In this document: positions 31,901-42,900 of the stretch, piece by piece
Numbering within the stretch: position 1 is the first letter of the stretch
How the letters are laid out: each line of letters opens with the position of its first letter
From: Epichloe hybrida
Taxonomy: Eukaryota > Ascomycota > Sordariomycetes > Hypocreales > Clavicipitaceae
Direction: 5' to 3'
Length of the DNA stretch: 64,000 nucleotides
NCBI GenBank assembly: GCA_019022495.1
Contig: JAFEKR010000019.1
Span: 372,001-436,000 of the forward strand
The notes under the pieces: generated by a model
Told to the model about the DNA's origin: nothing
The model's database searches: none
Seen by the model: only the letters and a program-made list of their open reading frames with translations
Program-made: the position numbers and the translations under genes

Positions 31901-33243
31901 AATACAGACAACCTTCTCCATTCCGCCTGTGAAGTGGGCGGCATTAGTATATATGGAGCCATGTGTCCAGAATCATGTAGTGGGACAGAGTAACATACGC
32001 CGCGCCAAGAGATCGGCAATCATGCACACGCCTTCTAATTCATGCCATGAGGTGGTGATACAAATGTCCACTGCCGAAGGGGAAAAAAAAGAGAGAGAGA
32101 GAGAGAGATAATCAAGTTAGCCACCGAGAACAGAGCCTGCAATGATGTTGTGTTTTACGTCCGCATGAAGCAACACATGTTGTGAAACTTACAGTCGGAA
32201 TCATCAGAGCAAAGGAAATTGCCCGAAGACCCAAACAAGTTGACCCGAATGTCGTGGCCTGGCCACTCATCGTTGAGAATCTTTTCCAACTTCTGGACCA
32301 GCTTTTTTCTTTTTTCCTCTACGTGGTTTGTTGGCAATAATCTGTCGTAAATCTCGCGCATATCGGTCGCCAGCTTCTTCTCCTCATCGTCCGACAATTT
32401 GCTCTTGACAGTTCGCAAGTCCAACTTTTCGAGTCGGTCATTGCCCACAGAGTATGGTATCCTGCGTCTCGAGTTGATCTGCGCGGTTTCGTACTTGCAG
32501 CCGCCCAACCTCGGTGGCAGCGGCCGCAAGGAGGGCAGAGCACTATTTGTTTCCGAGTAGGCTGATCGGGGTGAGTGATTGTTGGCAGCGGTAGGAGAGG
32601 GTTCCCGGGACTCAAACGAGAACTGGCGGGCGTGTTGATGAGGGGTTGAGGGGACGGAGCTGGAGTGGGCTTGGCCATGTGATAATGTCGCGGCGGCATT
32701 CGATCGCTGGGGCACGGTCCCGGTCCTGGACGCCTCAGCGGTCTGTTTGGGCGGCATCTTGGGCGGAGTGTCCTTGGATGTTAGAACCGATCGGTTGCTT
32801 TTGTCGGGATTCTGATGTGAGCGGCTCCCATTGCCTCCCGAAGTGGCTCCTTTATTGGCCGATCCGTCTTTCAGGGACACTCTGCTAGATGATCTTGATC
32901 TGGGTCCGGCCTGTACGTGAGGGGAGGACACAACGGGAGGCAGCGGCGGAGTCTGCAACCCGCCTCCACGCGCTGGCGAAATGAGCTTGTTATAGTGAAG
33001 AAGCTGGGCGTGGTAGATGTTTTGCTGGGGGAACAAGAAGGGGAGGAAGTCGAGGTGGGACGAAAAAGGTGCCGCGGCCCCAGCAGGGACGGGGTGAGCA
33101 GCTGCGTCCGGGGGACTTTCCGCCGATGGCGAGTGCGCAAGACCGTGACTGGCCGAATCCAAGGAAACTGATGAGGAAGTTGACGTCCAAGGGCTAGGAG
33201 GGTAAGGATGTTGAGGCTCCGAGGTCGCAGACCTGGCGTCCAT
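28986..33243 (-). CDS. Cid1/Trf4-type non-canonical poly(A)/nucleotidyltransferase
   Basis: Four exons: 33243-32193, 32070-31999, 31926-31708 and 31612-28986, 1,322 aa. The introns (122, 72, 95 bp) have donors GTAAGT, GTATGT, GTAAGG and acceptors GGCAG, CACAG, TATAG; all phases agree. Splicing assembles the catalytic centre: FGSSGNFLCSDDSDLDICI near residues 338-358 (the two metal-binding Asp), with the third carboxylate in CDMNVNN near 397. PAP-associated domain around 505-580 (SLADLLFQFFRFYAHEFDYD). The first about 240 residues and the last about 700 are Ser/Pro/Gln/Asn-rich, probably disordered, with an RGG/RNHNH-like patch after the catalytic part. It should add A, U or C residues to RNA 3' ends in decay or quality control. 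Related fungal genes are the Aspergillus Cut and fission yeast Cid enzymes; the exact orthologue is not claimed. Confidence 0.88.
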
Positions 33244-34276
33244 GAAGCGGATGAGCCTCGGACAGGGTTTTGAGGTTTTGGGACACGAAGAGGATGGGCG
33301 GTAAGAAGCTAGGAGCGCTAGACCTCTTCGTGATTTGCCGAGCAGAGAGTAGAGCGAGATCCGTACAGAGAGCCAGGTGAGAGCAAATCGCTCGCGTTCA
33401 GAAAAGGCCGAGCGGGCTCAGAACAGGACAAAGTCGCTTATGCGAGCGTGTCTGTATGTTGGAATCGCGTGATCTCGTGTCCGTGCATCCACGCGGGTTC
33501 GAATTGTCGGACGTAGATTGTTCGGGTTCGAGGGCTTTTGGCAAAAGCCTGGTAGACAAGAGAGACGGAGGTGTGTCGTGTGGGAAAAGGCTTGGAAGGC
33601 GGGTGGTGACTCTGTCTCGGAAGTCGAAGTCGACTGTGGCCACTACTCTCCTTGCAGCTAGCTAGCTAGCTATAAGCAGAGGTAGGAACTAACCAGGACA
33701 AGATGAATCAGGCGGGCCGTGTTCTCTAGATTGTCGAGGTCGAGGAAGGAAAGACTCAAATATTCTCTACCCTGAGAGAAGTCAAGGTCGGGAAAGCGTT
33801 TGGAAGCAACGACGACAACTGGGTGGAGTAGTCAAAAGAAGAGGAGAAGGAGGGGACCTGCGTAGGAAGGTCGATAAAAATTGGGACCGGTTGAGCCGGC
33901 AAGACAAGAAGAGAAGGAGCGAAAAAAAAAAGAACAAAATTGACAGAATCTGTGTAACTCGTGTCCGTGGCGAGAGATGGCGAGTGCGGGGAGAGCCAAA
34001 GAAAGAAATACGAAAGCCAGATCGAAACGAAGGCAGATGGATGGCAAATGGCAAGGCGGTTGGCGAACGCAAGTAAAAGGGGTCTGTCTGTCTGTCTGGT
34101 CCGGTCACAGGGCACTGGGCACTGGGCACTGGGCACTGACAATGCAGGCACTTCAGTGGCGACTAGTGGTCCTCGGGCATCTCCACCCACTGTCTGTCTG
34201 ATGATGGGACGATTTTATTTTATGATTTTATGCACAGGGTCGAGAGGGAGGGGCCAGACTACAGAGTAGCTACTAG

Positions 34277-34292
34277 TACGGAGTACTCCGTA
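34277..34292. repeat. perfect 16-bp palindrome TACGGAGTACTCCGTA
   Basis: Perfect inverted repeat in the 5' flank of the nucleotidyltransferase gene. Its half-site GTACGGAGTA/TACTCCGTAC recurs at 21852-21861, 22101-22110, 35743-35753 and 53187-53197, always in intergenic DNA of this window. Function unknown; it could be a binding site or a mobile-element footprint. Confidence 0.8.
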
Positions 34293-35526
34293 GACAAGTA
34301 GATAAAGGGGATGGTTCCCGGACCAGGCTGGTCTTGTACGATGACTGTACCGAGTAATATAAATGGAGTACAAGTCATCGATGGCTTGCAGCACCCGTCA
34401 CTCGGTTTCACTCGCTCGTTCTTAATAAGACGGCCAGTCAGTGGGCGGGCGGCGTCAAGGCTGCAGCCCTCTGCTAATCTGCAGGCGGTTTGAGCCAGCA
34501 GTCTACATACGGAGCATGTACTTCGCCCGGCCGGCGACATGGCACCGACATCATCGACATATGTAATGTACATACATGCACATTGAGGTCCAGATCAAAT
34601 CCCAACGAATACAAGTCTCTTTTCTCCGAGGCGGCCTCGGGGCGTCATCCGCGGTGTGGCAAACATGTCCGTTGTAATCCGTAGTCGCTAAGGACAGAAA
34701 CAACCCTAAAAGTAAAAGTAATTTTCCCCCCAACCCCCCAGCAGGGCATAACCCGGACGGTTCTCAGGTCATGATTGAGACCCCATCAGATTCACCCCCC
34801 ATCCGCCCTCACAGGAATGGCTTATTATGTATGGCATCGATCATCCATCGAAGTCGTCCTCTTTCCAAGTATTATTACGAAGCCGCACCCGGATTGTTTG
34901 CCTGATACGAGCTTCCAAGGGTGGGCGAGCACGGGCCGAGCACGGGGCGAGCAACCACCAACGTCAAGCAGGCAAAAATATGGACCTACGATCCGTACAG
35001 AAGACGCCGGATAATTCGGAAGATTCGCGTCGGAGTAAGCGCGCACACGTCTGCCAACAGGATCCGGACAAACGGCCCCTGCTCCCCACTCTCTTGCCTT
35101 TCTCGCCTCACAGCGCGTCGCTCCCATCATCCACCCTTTTTGCTGGCTCCATGGACAGCCGTTACCAGCCGCCCATAATAGGGTGTGATCCACCGCGCAA
35201 ACTTAGTGGCGACTATGCATGGTATAAGGTATGTATAGATTTACATAGGGCGGGTACTCTATACTATTATAGCTTATAACTAGGCATAAAGTTAGTGCCT
35301 ACGTTAACTTTACGTACAGACCATACAAAGAGATTAGTTTATGCCTAGAATAACAAAATTAAAGGTATAGTCTAACCCCTGTATGATTTTACACGAGGGA
35401 CATGACTAGGGGCAGCAGGCAAATGACAAATCTTTTTTTTTTGCATATAGTAAGGTGAAAGATACCTTGGATTATATGTATTTTACTAGGACTACTTAGT
35501 ACCTTCTAACCCCTATCTCATTAACT

Positions 35527-35632
35527 GCTGTCCACCTTGTGGATTCACGTTAACTTAGGGTCTGTATGTATCCAATTAGATAAAAGTAAACTAGAGATAC
35601 ATACACTTTGCGGGGCTCCTAGACCCACGGGG
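35527..35632 (-). repeat. dispersed repeat copy, homologous to 18686-18747
   Basis: 35534-35596 matches the reverse complement of 18686-18747 at roughly 90% identity (my manual alignment), including CTTGTGGA, GTCTGTATGTAT and ATAAAAGTAAACTAGAG blocks. Weaker similarity (CCTAGACCCACGGGGTG versus CCTGGCAGACCCACAAGGTG) continues to about 35632 after an apparent 20-bp insertion. It is not RIP-saturated. Confidence 0.75.
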
Positions 35633-36209
35633 TGGAACACGCTTACATAAGGAGATGGGATGCGAGCGCTAATAAGCCTACAAGTCCCAATGCCGGATGT
35701 GGCGGACCACCAGCCACAGATCTGGTGCTCTTTAATCCGTGTGTACGGAGTACATGGAGCCCTTTTGTTTCCTTCTAATCTTACCAACGTGGCGGTTTTT
35801 TCATAGCCCAATCCCAAATAAAAATGGCCGCTCCTAAAGCACTCCCGCCATCCATCCCACACACAGCCAGGACGCCACGCGGCCATCCATAATTAACTCA
35901 ATGCCTTTTTCCTCTCTCCATCAAGATGGTTCCCCCCTCCCCGCCCCCACTTGTGCCTGAGCCCGACGACGCCAAGGCATTTCCGAATCAGGGGAGTCTC
36001 CGGGCAGGAGCCACCACGCCAGGTGCCATCGCAAGGCTTCCCAAACAGTCAACGTATCAGGAAGTCCTCAGGACAATGGCCTCCCATCGCCATCCTTTGC
36101 CTTTGGTCCATTGGTCTCCCCCAAATCCATTCTGCCTCTTTCAACATCAAACATTTCAATTCCATTCCCCCCTCGCACCACTCCGCCAGCCCGACCGACC
36201 GACCAAACC

Positions 36210-37196
36210 ATGTTCTCCAGTCTCGCCACCAAAATCGCCCTCAAGAGAGTCGGTCTTCCCAGCAACGCCCTCGACTTCTCTTCCACCTCTGAACCCAACA
36301 AACTACGCAAGAATGCCCCCTTGGAAGAAGAACCCCCCGCCACCGCCGGCTGGCTCTCCTACAAATCACTCCCCCTGACTGTCCATCCGTGGTTCTCCCC
36401 GCCTCCGCCTCCCGTCGCCGTCGGCAGAGTGCCCCGCATAGGAGATGTCGCTCCCCTGGATAGAGATAGAAAGCTGGACATTGGCGGTGGGAAGCGCGTC
36501 ATCGTTGTCTTTCTGCGCTGCGTAGGCTGTGCTTGTACGTTGTCGTAAAGGATGTCATCTTTCCTGCCACACCCCCCCCCCTTCTCGTCTTGCTCCTCGT
36601 TAAAAAAAAAAAAAAAGGAAAAATAAATTGGCAAGCATCGGGCTTCCCCGTCATAGAAAATCCGTACTGACCGCTAGGAAAAACGACAAAGTCGCCCAAA
36701 AGACCTTCTTGTCTTTGCGCGCCCTTGCGAATCGCTACCGCGGCCAGATCAACTGCATTGCCGTCTCACACTCATCCGAGCAAGCGACGCGCAAATGGGT
36801 CGACCTCCTCGGCGGTGCCTGGGCCGTCCAGGTTCTTGTCGACGAGCATCGCGCCATCTACGCTGCTTGGGGTCTCGGCACAGCCAGCATGTGGCATCTC
36901 TTCAATCCCACAAGGAAAAGGGCTGGTTGGGCGAGAGGGTCGCTGAGGCATTGCAGCGACGAGGCACTGTGCAGTCCAACGCCACCGGCAACGGCAACGG
37001 CAACGGCAACAACAATGGCCCAGCACTGGCCGTGGCCGACGAAGACGAGGCGGCCTCGACGGTCCTGGGCAACAAGTGGCAGGAATCGGGGGCTTTTGCT
37101 GTTGACGGAAGGGGCACTGTCATATGGGGAGGCAAGGCCATGAGGGCAGACGATGTCATGGATTTGGACGAGGGCGCCCGCTTGCTTGGACTCTGA
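36210..37196 (+). CDS. AhpC/TSA-type thioredoxin-fold protein (peroxiredoxin-like), apparent frameshift
   Basis: Exon 1 36210-36534 and exon 2 36692-37196, with a 157-bp intron (donor GTACGT, acceptor ACAAAG). The join gives VVFLRCVGCA-FAQKTFLSLRALANRY, the CxxC-like centre (about residues 104-107) of the fungal AhpC-TSA_2-like family. The frame runs to GLGTASMWHLFNP (about 36,905). There the conserved continuation (KEKGWLGERVAEAL ... KWQESGAFAVDGRGTVIWGG ... MDLDEGARLLGL, TGA at 37194) is in a different register, so a net loss of one base (or 1 mod 3) lies near 36,903-36,915. Corrected length is about 276 aa. An Asn/Gly repeat (GNGNGNGNNNG) lies in the variable loop. Probable thiol-disulphide or peroxide role. 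The break could be a real lesion or an assembly error. Confidence 0.75.
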
Positions 37197-38321
37197 ATAC
37201 CAAAGCTTCCCTTTCCGTCCAGGGATCTGGTTCGTGGAGACTCGTGTATCTTATATATTCCACAGCCTTGTCACATTTAGCGGATTTTGTCTTCATAAAC
37301 ACCACATTGCAGCTTAGCTTGGGAGTGGGATACCAAACATTTGCCTCCGCTCCATCATTAATGTAGTGTTCACAAGAAATTTCCCCTTGCGTAGACTGCC
37401 AAATCAAATCGAATCAGAAACACCCCGAGACCTGACCGTAACAAGCCGGACAAAAAGCCAGATAAATCCAGCCAAACCTGAACAAAGAGCCCCGGATTCC
37501 TGCTCCCGAAAATCACCTTTTGAACACCCTTCCAACAGCCCGAAAGCTTAAAATAATCTTCCCTCTCAATTCAACACCGCCCCTGTCCATTCATTGGTTG
37601 ATCAATTTCCGTTTTTCCTTCTTCCTTCTCTCTTTCCCGAGAGAGACTCGGATCCTTGCTTCGCTTGGAACGGCTGCAGCCGGTTTGCAATATTTGATGT
37701 GTCCCCACGCCCACAGTCATGTGCTAACCCAGCACTTCGACGTCAAGATTGATTGAGCATTGCCGCACTCCATCTTGCCTCTCTCTAGCCCCTCCTCGCT
37801 GTTCCCATCCAGTTGTGTTTCAATTATCAAGAAGACGCCACGCTATGGGCGTTCAACCAAAATTCCGACCATCCGGTTTGCGGCAAATGTCCACATGCAG
37901 TTGAGCACCTCGACCATGTCAGGACCCCGTGATTTGACAAAGATGCAGAATTCTTCCATTCCATCAACCACCCCTCAAAAAGACGCGCCGAAAAAAAAAT
38001 CGCAAGTGTTGAAGAGATGCTCTTCCGTTGTCCGCTCGAAATCCTTCCCTGAACCCAGAACCAATGCCAAGGTATATAATATAACATGTCCGTTTTTTCC
38101 CTCGAAACAATAATACCGTCAGTTGCCTGTTTCATGACAGATGAATAAGAAAACTACCGAGACCCTAGAAGAAAAAAACACCAACAAGACGAGAGCTCAA
38201 ACCAAGCTCCTCTTTCTTGGTTGCCAGTCCGATTTGTGCCAATTTTCGGCCGCGAAATCGACGACAACAATCCCAGCGCCTGTAATCGATGCAATAAATC
38301 CCCAGTTAGTACGGCGGCATC
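37197..38321. other. intergenic between convergent genes
   Basis: About 1.1 kb between the stop of the rightward AhpC/TSA-like gene and the stop of the leftward unrecognised gene, so it should hold two 3' UTRs. Only short frames without motifs; no repeat or RNA gene seen. Confidence 0.6.
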
Positions 38322-39981
38322 TTAGCCCCATACGCTTGCCTGGGCTCCGAGACCAGATGACTGACCCCAAACGCCATTCCCACGGCTCCAGCCGCCAGAA
38401 CCAGTCAATGGGGTAGTAGATCGCTTTCCGGGGGCTGTGTTCGACGGAGTTCCAGATGGGCGAGTGCCAATGGGGGCAACAGTGGCGCCAGATGGACCAA
38501 TTTTGGATCCTGGGGCGTGATCACGGGGTGGTGAACCGCCGGTAGGGCTAGAGTTGCTTGTGCGGCTCTGAGCACCAACAGCATGATCGAAAGCCTTATT
38601 GGCGGGACCAGAGCTTTGGGGACTACTAGTGCTTTGAGGTCTGGGACTGGGGTTACCGGAAACAACGTTGTGGTCGCTGGCAGAGCCAGGAACGGCAGCC
38701 GCTGATCCAGATGGAGTGCGACCAACACCTTCAAATGCAAGAGGCGAAGGGCCGCGAACGCTGGATGGGCCGCTTGGACCAGGAACGCCAGGACGGATAT
38801 TGCCGGACTCGTCAACATAGCCAGTCTTATCGGCAAAAGGACCCTCGCCATAAAGAGCGTTTCGCTGACGCGCAATGAGATCACGGGTCTCCTCTTCTGA
38901 CATGTGCTTGTTGTTGTTTTGGGGCACTTCGGTCAGGACATCTACGTTGAAGAAAAAGCAGTTAGCCCAAGCTCCATATGACCAATATCAGGACTGCAAG
39001 TGATTTCTATAGACCCAAAATTCGGCGTTCCGGCAAACATAAAACGGCCCAAAACATGGTGAGGAAGATGCAGGGTTTGTTGTGAGAAATGATGGCACTG
39101 CCCATTTCTTTGGACATTTGCTTTCTATCTGGGGGTCTTCTTGCTTCACAGGAAGTGCTATACTGTAGAGGGTGGCCTACTTCGCTGATACTGCTGCTCC
39201 GTGTGAAGGTTACGCAGCTCACGCTCCCGCTGAGCCGCCATCCTTCTCTTAGCCTGCATGACCTGCTCTGCCTCGTTGGAGCCTCGTGATGGTTGGTGGC
39301 GCTGCGAAGCATAGAAGTTATGGAGGTTATGACCCGGAGGACCATCGAAGTTGTTACCGTGGGCATTGTTGTTGTTGTTGTTGCTGTTGTTGTTCACAGG
39401 ATGAGAGCGAGGGCCATTGCCCTGAGAGGCTCGTCCATCTTTGCGATGGCCAGATTAGCGAGAGCGGCTTAGCGACTTTGGTTCCCTTCGGCCAACTTAC
39501 CAGGAAACATGGGGGCGCTGCTGCGCATGGAAGCTTTTGGAGTAGGCTTACGTCGAGCGCCCATAGCATAGCCCTTGCCGGACTTCTGGAGATTTTCGTA
39601 CGCCCGGTCAACCTCTTTTCGAGAGTCAGTTAAGCTACAACAAAGTCGAGTCGATGAGAGAAGCCTCTCAAGTTTGAAAATATTGCAGGACGTCGGACAG
39701 GCATATTCAAGTCTTGTGAGGTCTAGTTGACATATATCCAACCACAGCCGGAAGAGACTGGTTTTGATAAGGGGGTTGCAAAACACGTACCGTCAAATTG
39801 GTAAGAGAAGGCATAGTCATCCTGAGATTGTGGGCCACTAGCACCTGATTTGCTCGTTAGGTATCCGAAAATATGACCGCAACATTGGGGCCATACCGGT
39901 GCGTGTAGGAGTGGAGGTTCCTTGATGCTCCCAGCTATTTTGGGTCGGTGTCGGCCACTGGGGGTTGTCGTAGTATGACAT
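38322..39981 (-). CDS. unrecognised fungal low-complexity protein (five exons, 376 aa)
   Basis: Exons 39981-39897, 39844-39791, 39614-39501, 39438-39181 and 38941-38322; introns of 52, 176, 62 and 239 bp, all with GT-AG ends and compatible phases (donors GTATGG, GTACGT, GTAAGT, GTAGGC). Start MSYYDNPQWPTPTQNSW. A short helical piece EVDRAYENLQKSGKGYAMGARRK, then an Asn-rich run (VNNNSNNNNNN), a charged helix VMQAKRRMAAQRERELRNLHTEQQYQR, and MSEEETRDLIARQRNALYGEGPFADK. The C-terminal about 160 residues are Pro/Ser/Gly-rich and disordered-looking. The conserved-looking charged blocks suggest a real protein that may scaffold or bind partners, but I recognise no family and assign no function. Confidence 0.7.
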
Positions 39982-42900
39982 GGTTGATGTTGTTTCGGGA
40001 TGTGTCAACTGCAAACCGTTTTGAAGTTGTTCGTCTCGATATTAGCGAGGTCCTCAGCCTATTGAGAGAAGGTGATGTTAGAGACGGATTGGGCTATTCG
40101 AAGGTTCGCAATGCAAATGTTGCAGGACAACAAGGAATAAGGGGGGACGAAGGCCAGTGGGAACTGGTCGATATGCATCGTATCCCCAATTTCTGACTAC
40201 CCGTGGCGTTGACTAAAAGCAGATACTTGGCGATGGAGATATAGTCATGCAAGTCGCCAAACCAGTTGCAGACATATAAGCCCATGAACACACGTGTTCA
40301 TCAGACGAGGGGCAGTCGGGATCACATTTGTCGCAAATCGACCATACTGACGAAATTTGTCAAACGTACCTTTCTTTTTAGAAGCGAGCCACGTGTTTCA
40401 GAAGCGAGCCAACTCGGGTGGTTGGTCCAGAAACTGAATGCAGCGCAAAAGTATCAGGATCTGAGAGAGGAAGTAGAGAAGAAGAAAAAGGCAACGCCAA
40501 GCAAACACGAGGGTATCGAAGAGGGGTGAAAACGAAGACAGCTCTAGCGAGACTATCTAGCACAAATTATGAAAATACGAGAGTAAAAGCTCGGTCGAAA
40601 ACATACGGCCTCAATAGGGCGATGGTAAGGGTTTGGAGAAGACGAGGAAAAAAGAAGCTCAAAAGAGAGGGACGGAAGCGTGGGTGGGCGAGACAAGATC
40701 GTGGTGGGTGTGTGTCAACAGGGGGGAGAAATTTCGGAGCCTGTGGACATAATAATGAAGAAAGGAGAGAGCGAAAGCACGGAAGTCGACGGGACGATGA
40801 GCGTGAGTGGGCCAACCAGGTGCCCGTCAGCTGGCGGCCAGTGGATGCCAGCGGGAAGACAGCCGTCCAGCTAGGTCTGTAATATTAAGGGCAGGAGCGC
40901 TGGGGAAGATGTTCCAGCGAGGGAAGGTACTGACGGAGTTCCAAAGTCACAGTGTCACAGTGCACGTTTGTTGGTGAGCGAGCGGCGAGGCACAGAAAAT
41001 ACCCCCATCCACTCCATAACCACCGGGGCAGTTGGCCCCCCGGTTGTCACTTTTCTTTTTAATCTCGGCCAGCCCCGCATCTTCCAATGGACGCACCTCA
41101 CGCTGCTCTGTACATACGTTGGCCTCGCAATTATATGTACATGGACGCCACCGTCTAGACACCAGGTCGTTCGAAAGACTCTTCTCTCGTTCCTCCGGCT
41201 CCGGGCCAGCCTTACTGTCATGTACAGCTTGGCGAATTTCTGGACCGGCTAGCCACTTCCTGCATGATTCATCCAGGCCCTCAACACATACGCACTGTGC
41301 GGTTACATTGCTCCTCCACCATCGCAACATTGTATGTATTCTCTGCTCCGGCGGAGAAGGACACATTGGGACTGGAAGCCTTTTTGACGTACTAGGACGC
41401 ATTCGAATAGGGACGGCCCGCTATCAGCCGCGACATCTTGCCCACATTGATGTTTACATGTGCGTGCGACGCCCAGGTGTCTAACTTCCTGAATCCTCCC
41501 CCTCGTCTTACGGTCATTTCGTCCGCTCCGTTAACGCATGCCCCCCGTCGAAGCATGGCGTTTCTGGGGTGCATTGATATCTCAGCAGGGTGCAGGCCAG
41601 GGAGCGTGGCTAACGTCAAGAGCAATAGCAAGAAAGGACAACCACCAAAGTTCTCTCGGTACATCTTGCGAACCTCTCGCTCCTACTCATCTCAGTTACT
41701 ATGCCGAAAAATGCAGAAAAGGGGCAGGACGTCTGAGCGAAATGAACAGCAAAAGGTTGACGGCTTTGGATATAACCTGGGACACTGGCAGCCCGGACCC
41801 ATAGAACTCATCATCAAAGACTCCGCTATATTAAGTGCCAATGTTAAAAGTACTGACATATTGCAACAAAGGCAGAAAGAAGGGTCTCCTCCAGCTCCAG
41901 TCTTTCGCGCGTGTGCTCCCGCCGAACCACACCGATTTCTTGGCTGCGGTCTTTATCCTGTGTGCCAGAAGATGAAAGTCAGTGGAGGCGAACGTATGCT
42001 CGCGCATCTTCCACTGTTGTGTTACTCTACTTTTGCCAAAGACAGGTATTACTACGTCGGCAAATGACTAAATTGAGTTTAGTTCCTCTAGGCCTCTAAC
42101 CTTTAGTTTCTGGTCTCAAGTTTCTCGCTGCCCGCGGCGCAAATAAATACCTGGCTGGGCTGGTTCGTCCCGCAACACCAAGAGTTTGACAGCGGTGTAA
42201 AGCACTAACAGCACTTTAGGAGGGTTTGCGACATACAGAGACTAGCCCTTCCGTCAGACATGATATTGTAGGCAGACGAAGGTGCTAATACTGTCGCTCG
42301 CTCAAATTAGAGATGACACAGGTCCAAGCCGCAGCGACTATCATACACAGAAGATGGGCGCTCGATTATGGGTATCTTCAACACGGTCCATGGTCAAGTG
42401 GGATATCTCTAATAAGTCGACTTTTGAGGGTGAGGGCTGGTGTCCCAGAATACAGATAATCGGGAGGGTGCGCGGGGATAAAAGGCCTCCTTCCCTGGAT
42501 TTTTTTTTTCTCACACTGTCCTGCGCCAGGACGTCATGTTGACGTGGCTCTACTCGGAAACTAGACTTCATTTTGTGTGGGGGCCCAAATTTCGGCCGTT
42601 GCAGATGTTGCAAGGCATACGGATTACAACGGAGGAGTGCGGACTACATACAAGGGATGATAAGCGCACAAATAAGAGGCCAGAGGGCTACGCCACTTTT
42701 TTTCGTGCAACAGCAGACGTCCTTTTGCACGGCTCGTGCTCACGTTTCAGCTGCCGGTTCCTTCCACGCTACGATTTGATTGTTCGTTGGGTGGCATGGC
42801 TTGCTTTTCTCTACTACGGTCAAACCAAATTGGTGCGAGACGAACTTGTCACGATGTTTTGTTGTTGTTGTCTGGAACTAAGCCAAGGCGCTGACTTTAC

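Larger units (their letters stand above)
33244..36209. other. intergenic between divergent genes, with long 5' leaders and repeat relics
   Basis: About 3 kb between the leftward nucleotidyltransferase and the rightward AhpC/TSA-like gene. 33,700-34,100 is purine-rich on +, as in pyrimidine-rich leaders of the leftward gene. Features: GCTAGCTAGCTAGC near 33657, four GGGCACT units at 34110-34137, the 16-bp palindrome at 34277-34292 and an AT-richer relic zone at 35,220-35,630. The Pro-rich frame at 35926-36378 overlaps the start of the next gene and looks incidental. Confidence 0.6.

Noticed and set aside
35926..36378. Pro-rich 150-codon frame overlapping the AhpC/TSA-like start
   Set aside because: Overlaps exon 1 of a gene with clear family identity in another frame; composition reflects a C-rich leader.
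41438..42067. 209-codon open frame in the gene-free interval
   Set aside because: No recognisable domain or composition of a real protein; overlapping frames of similar quality exist.
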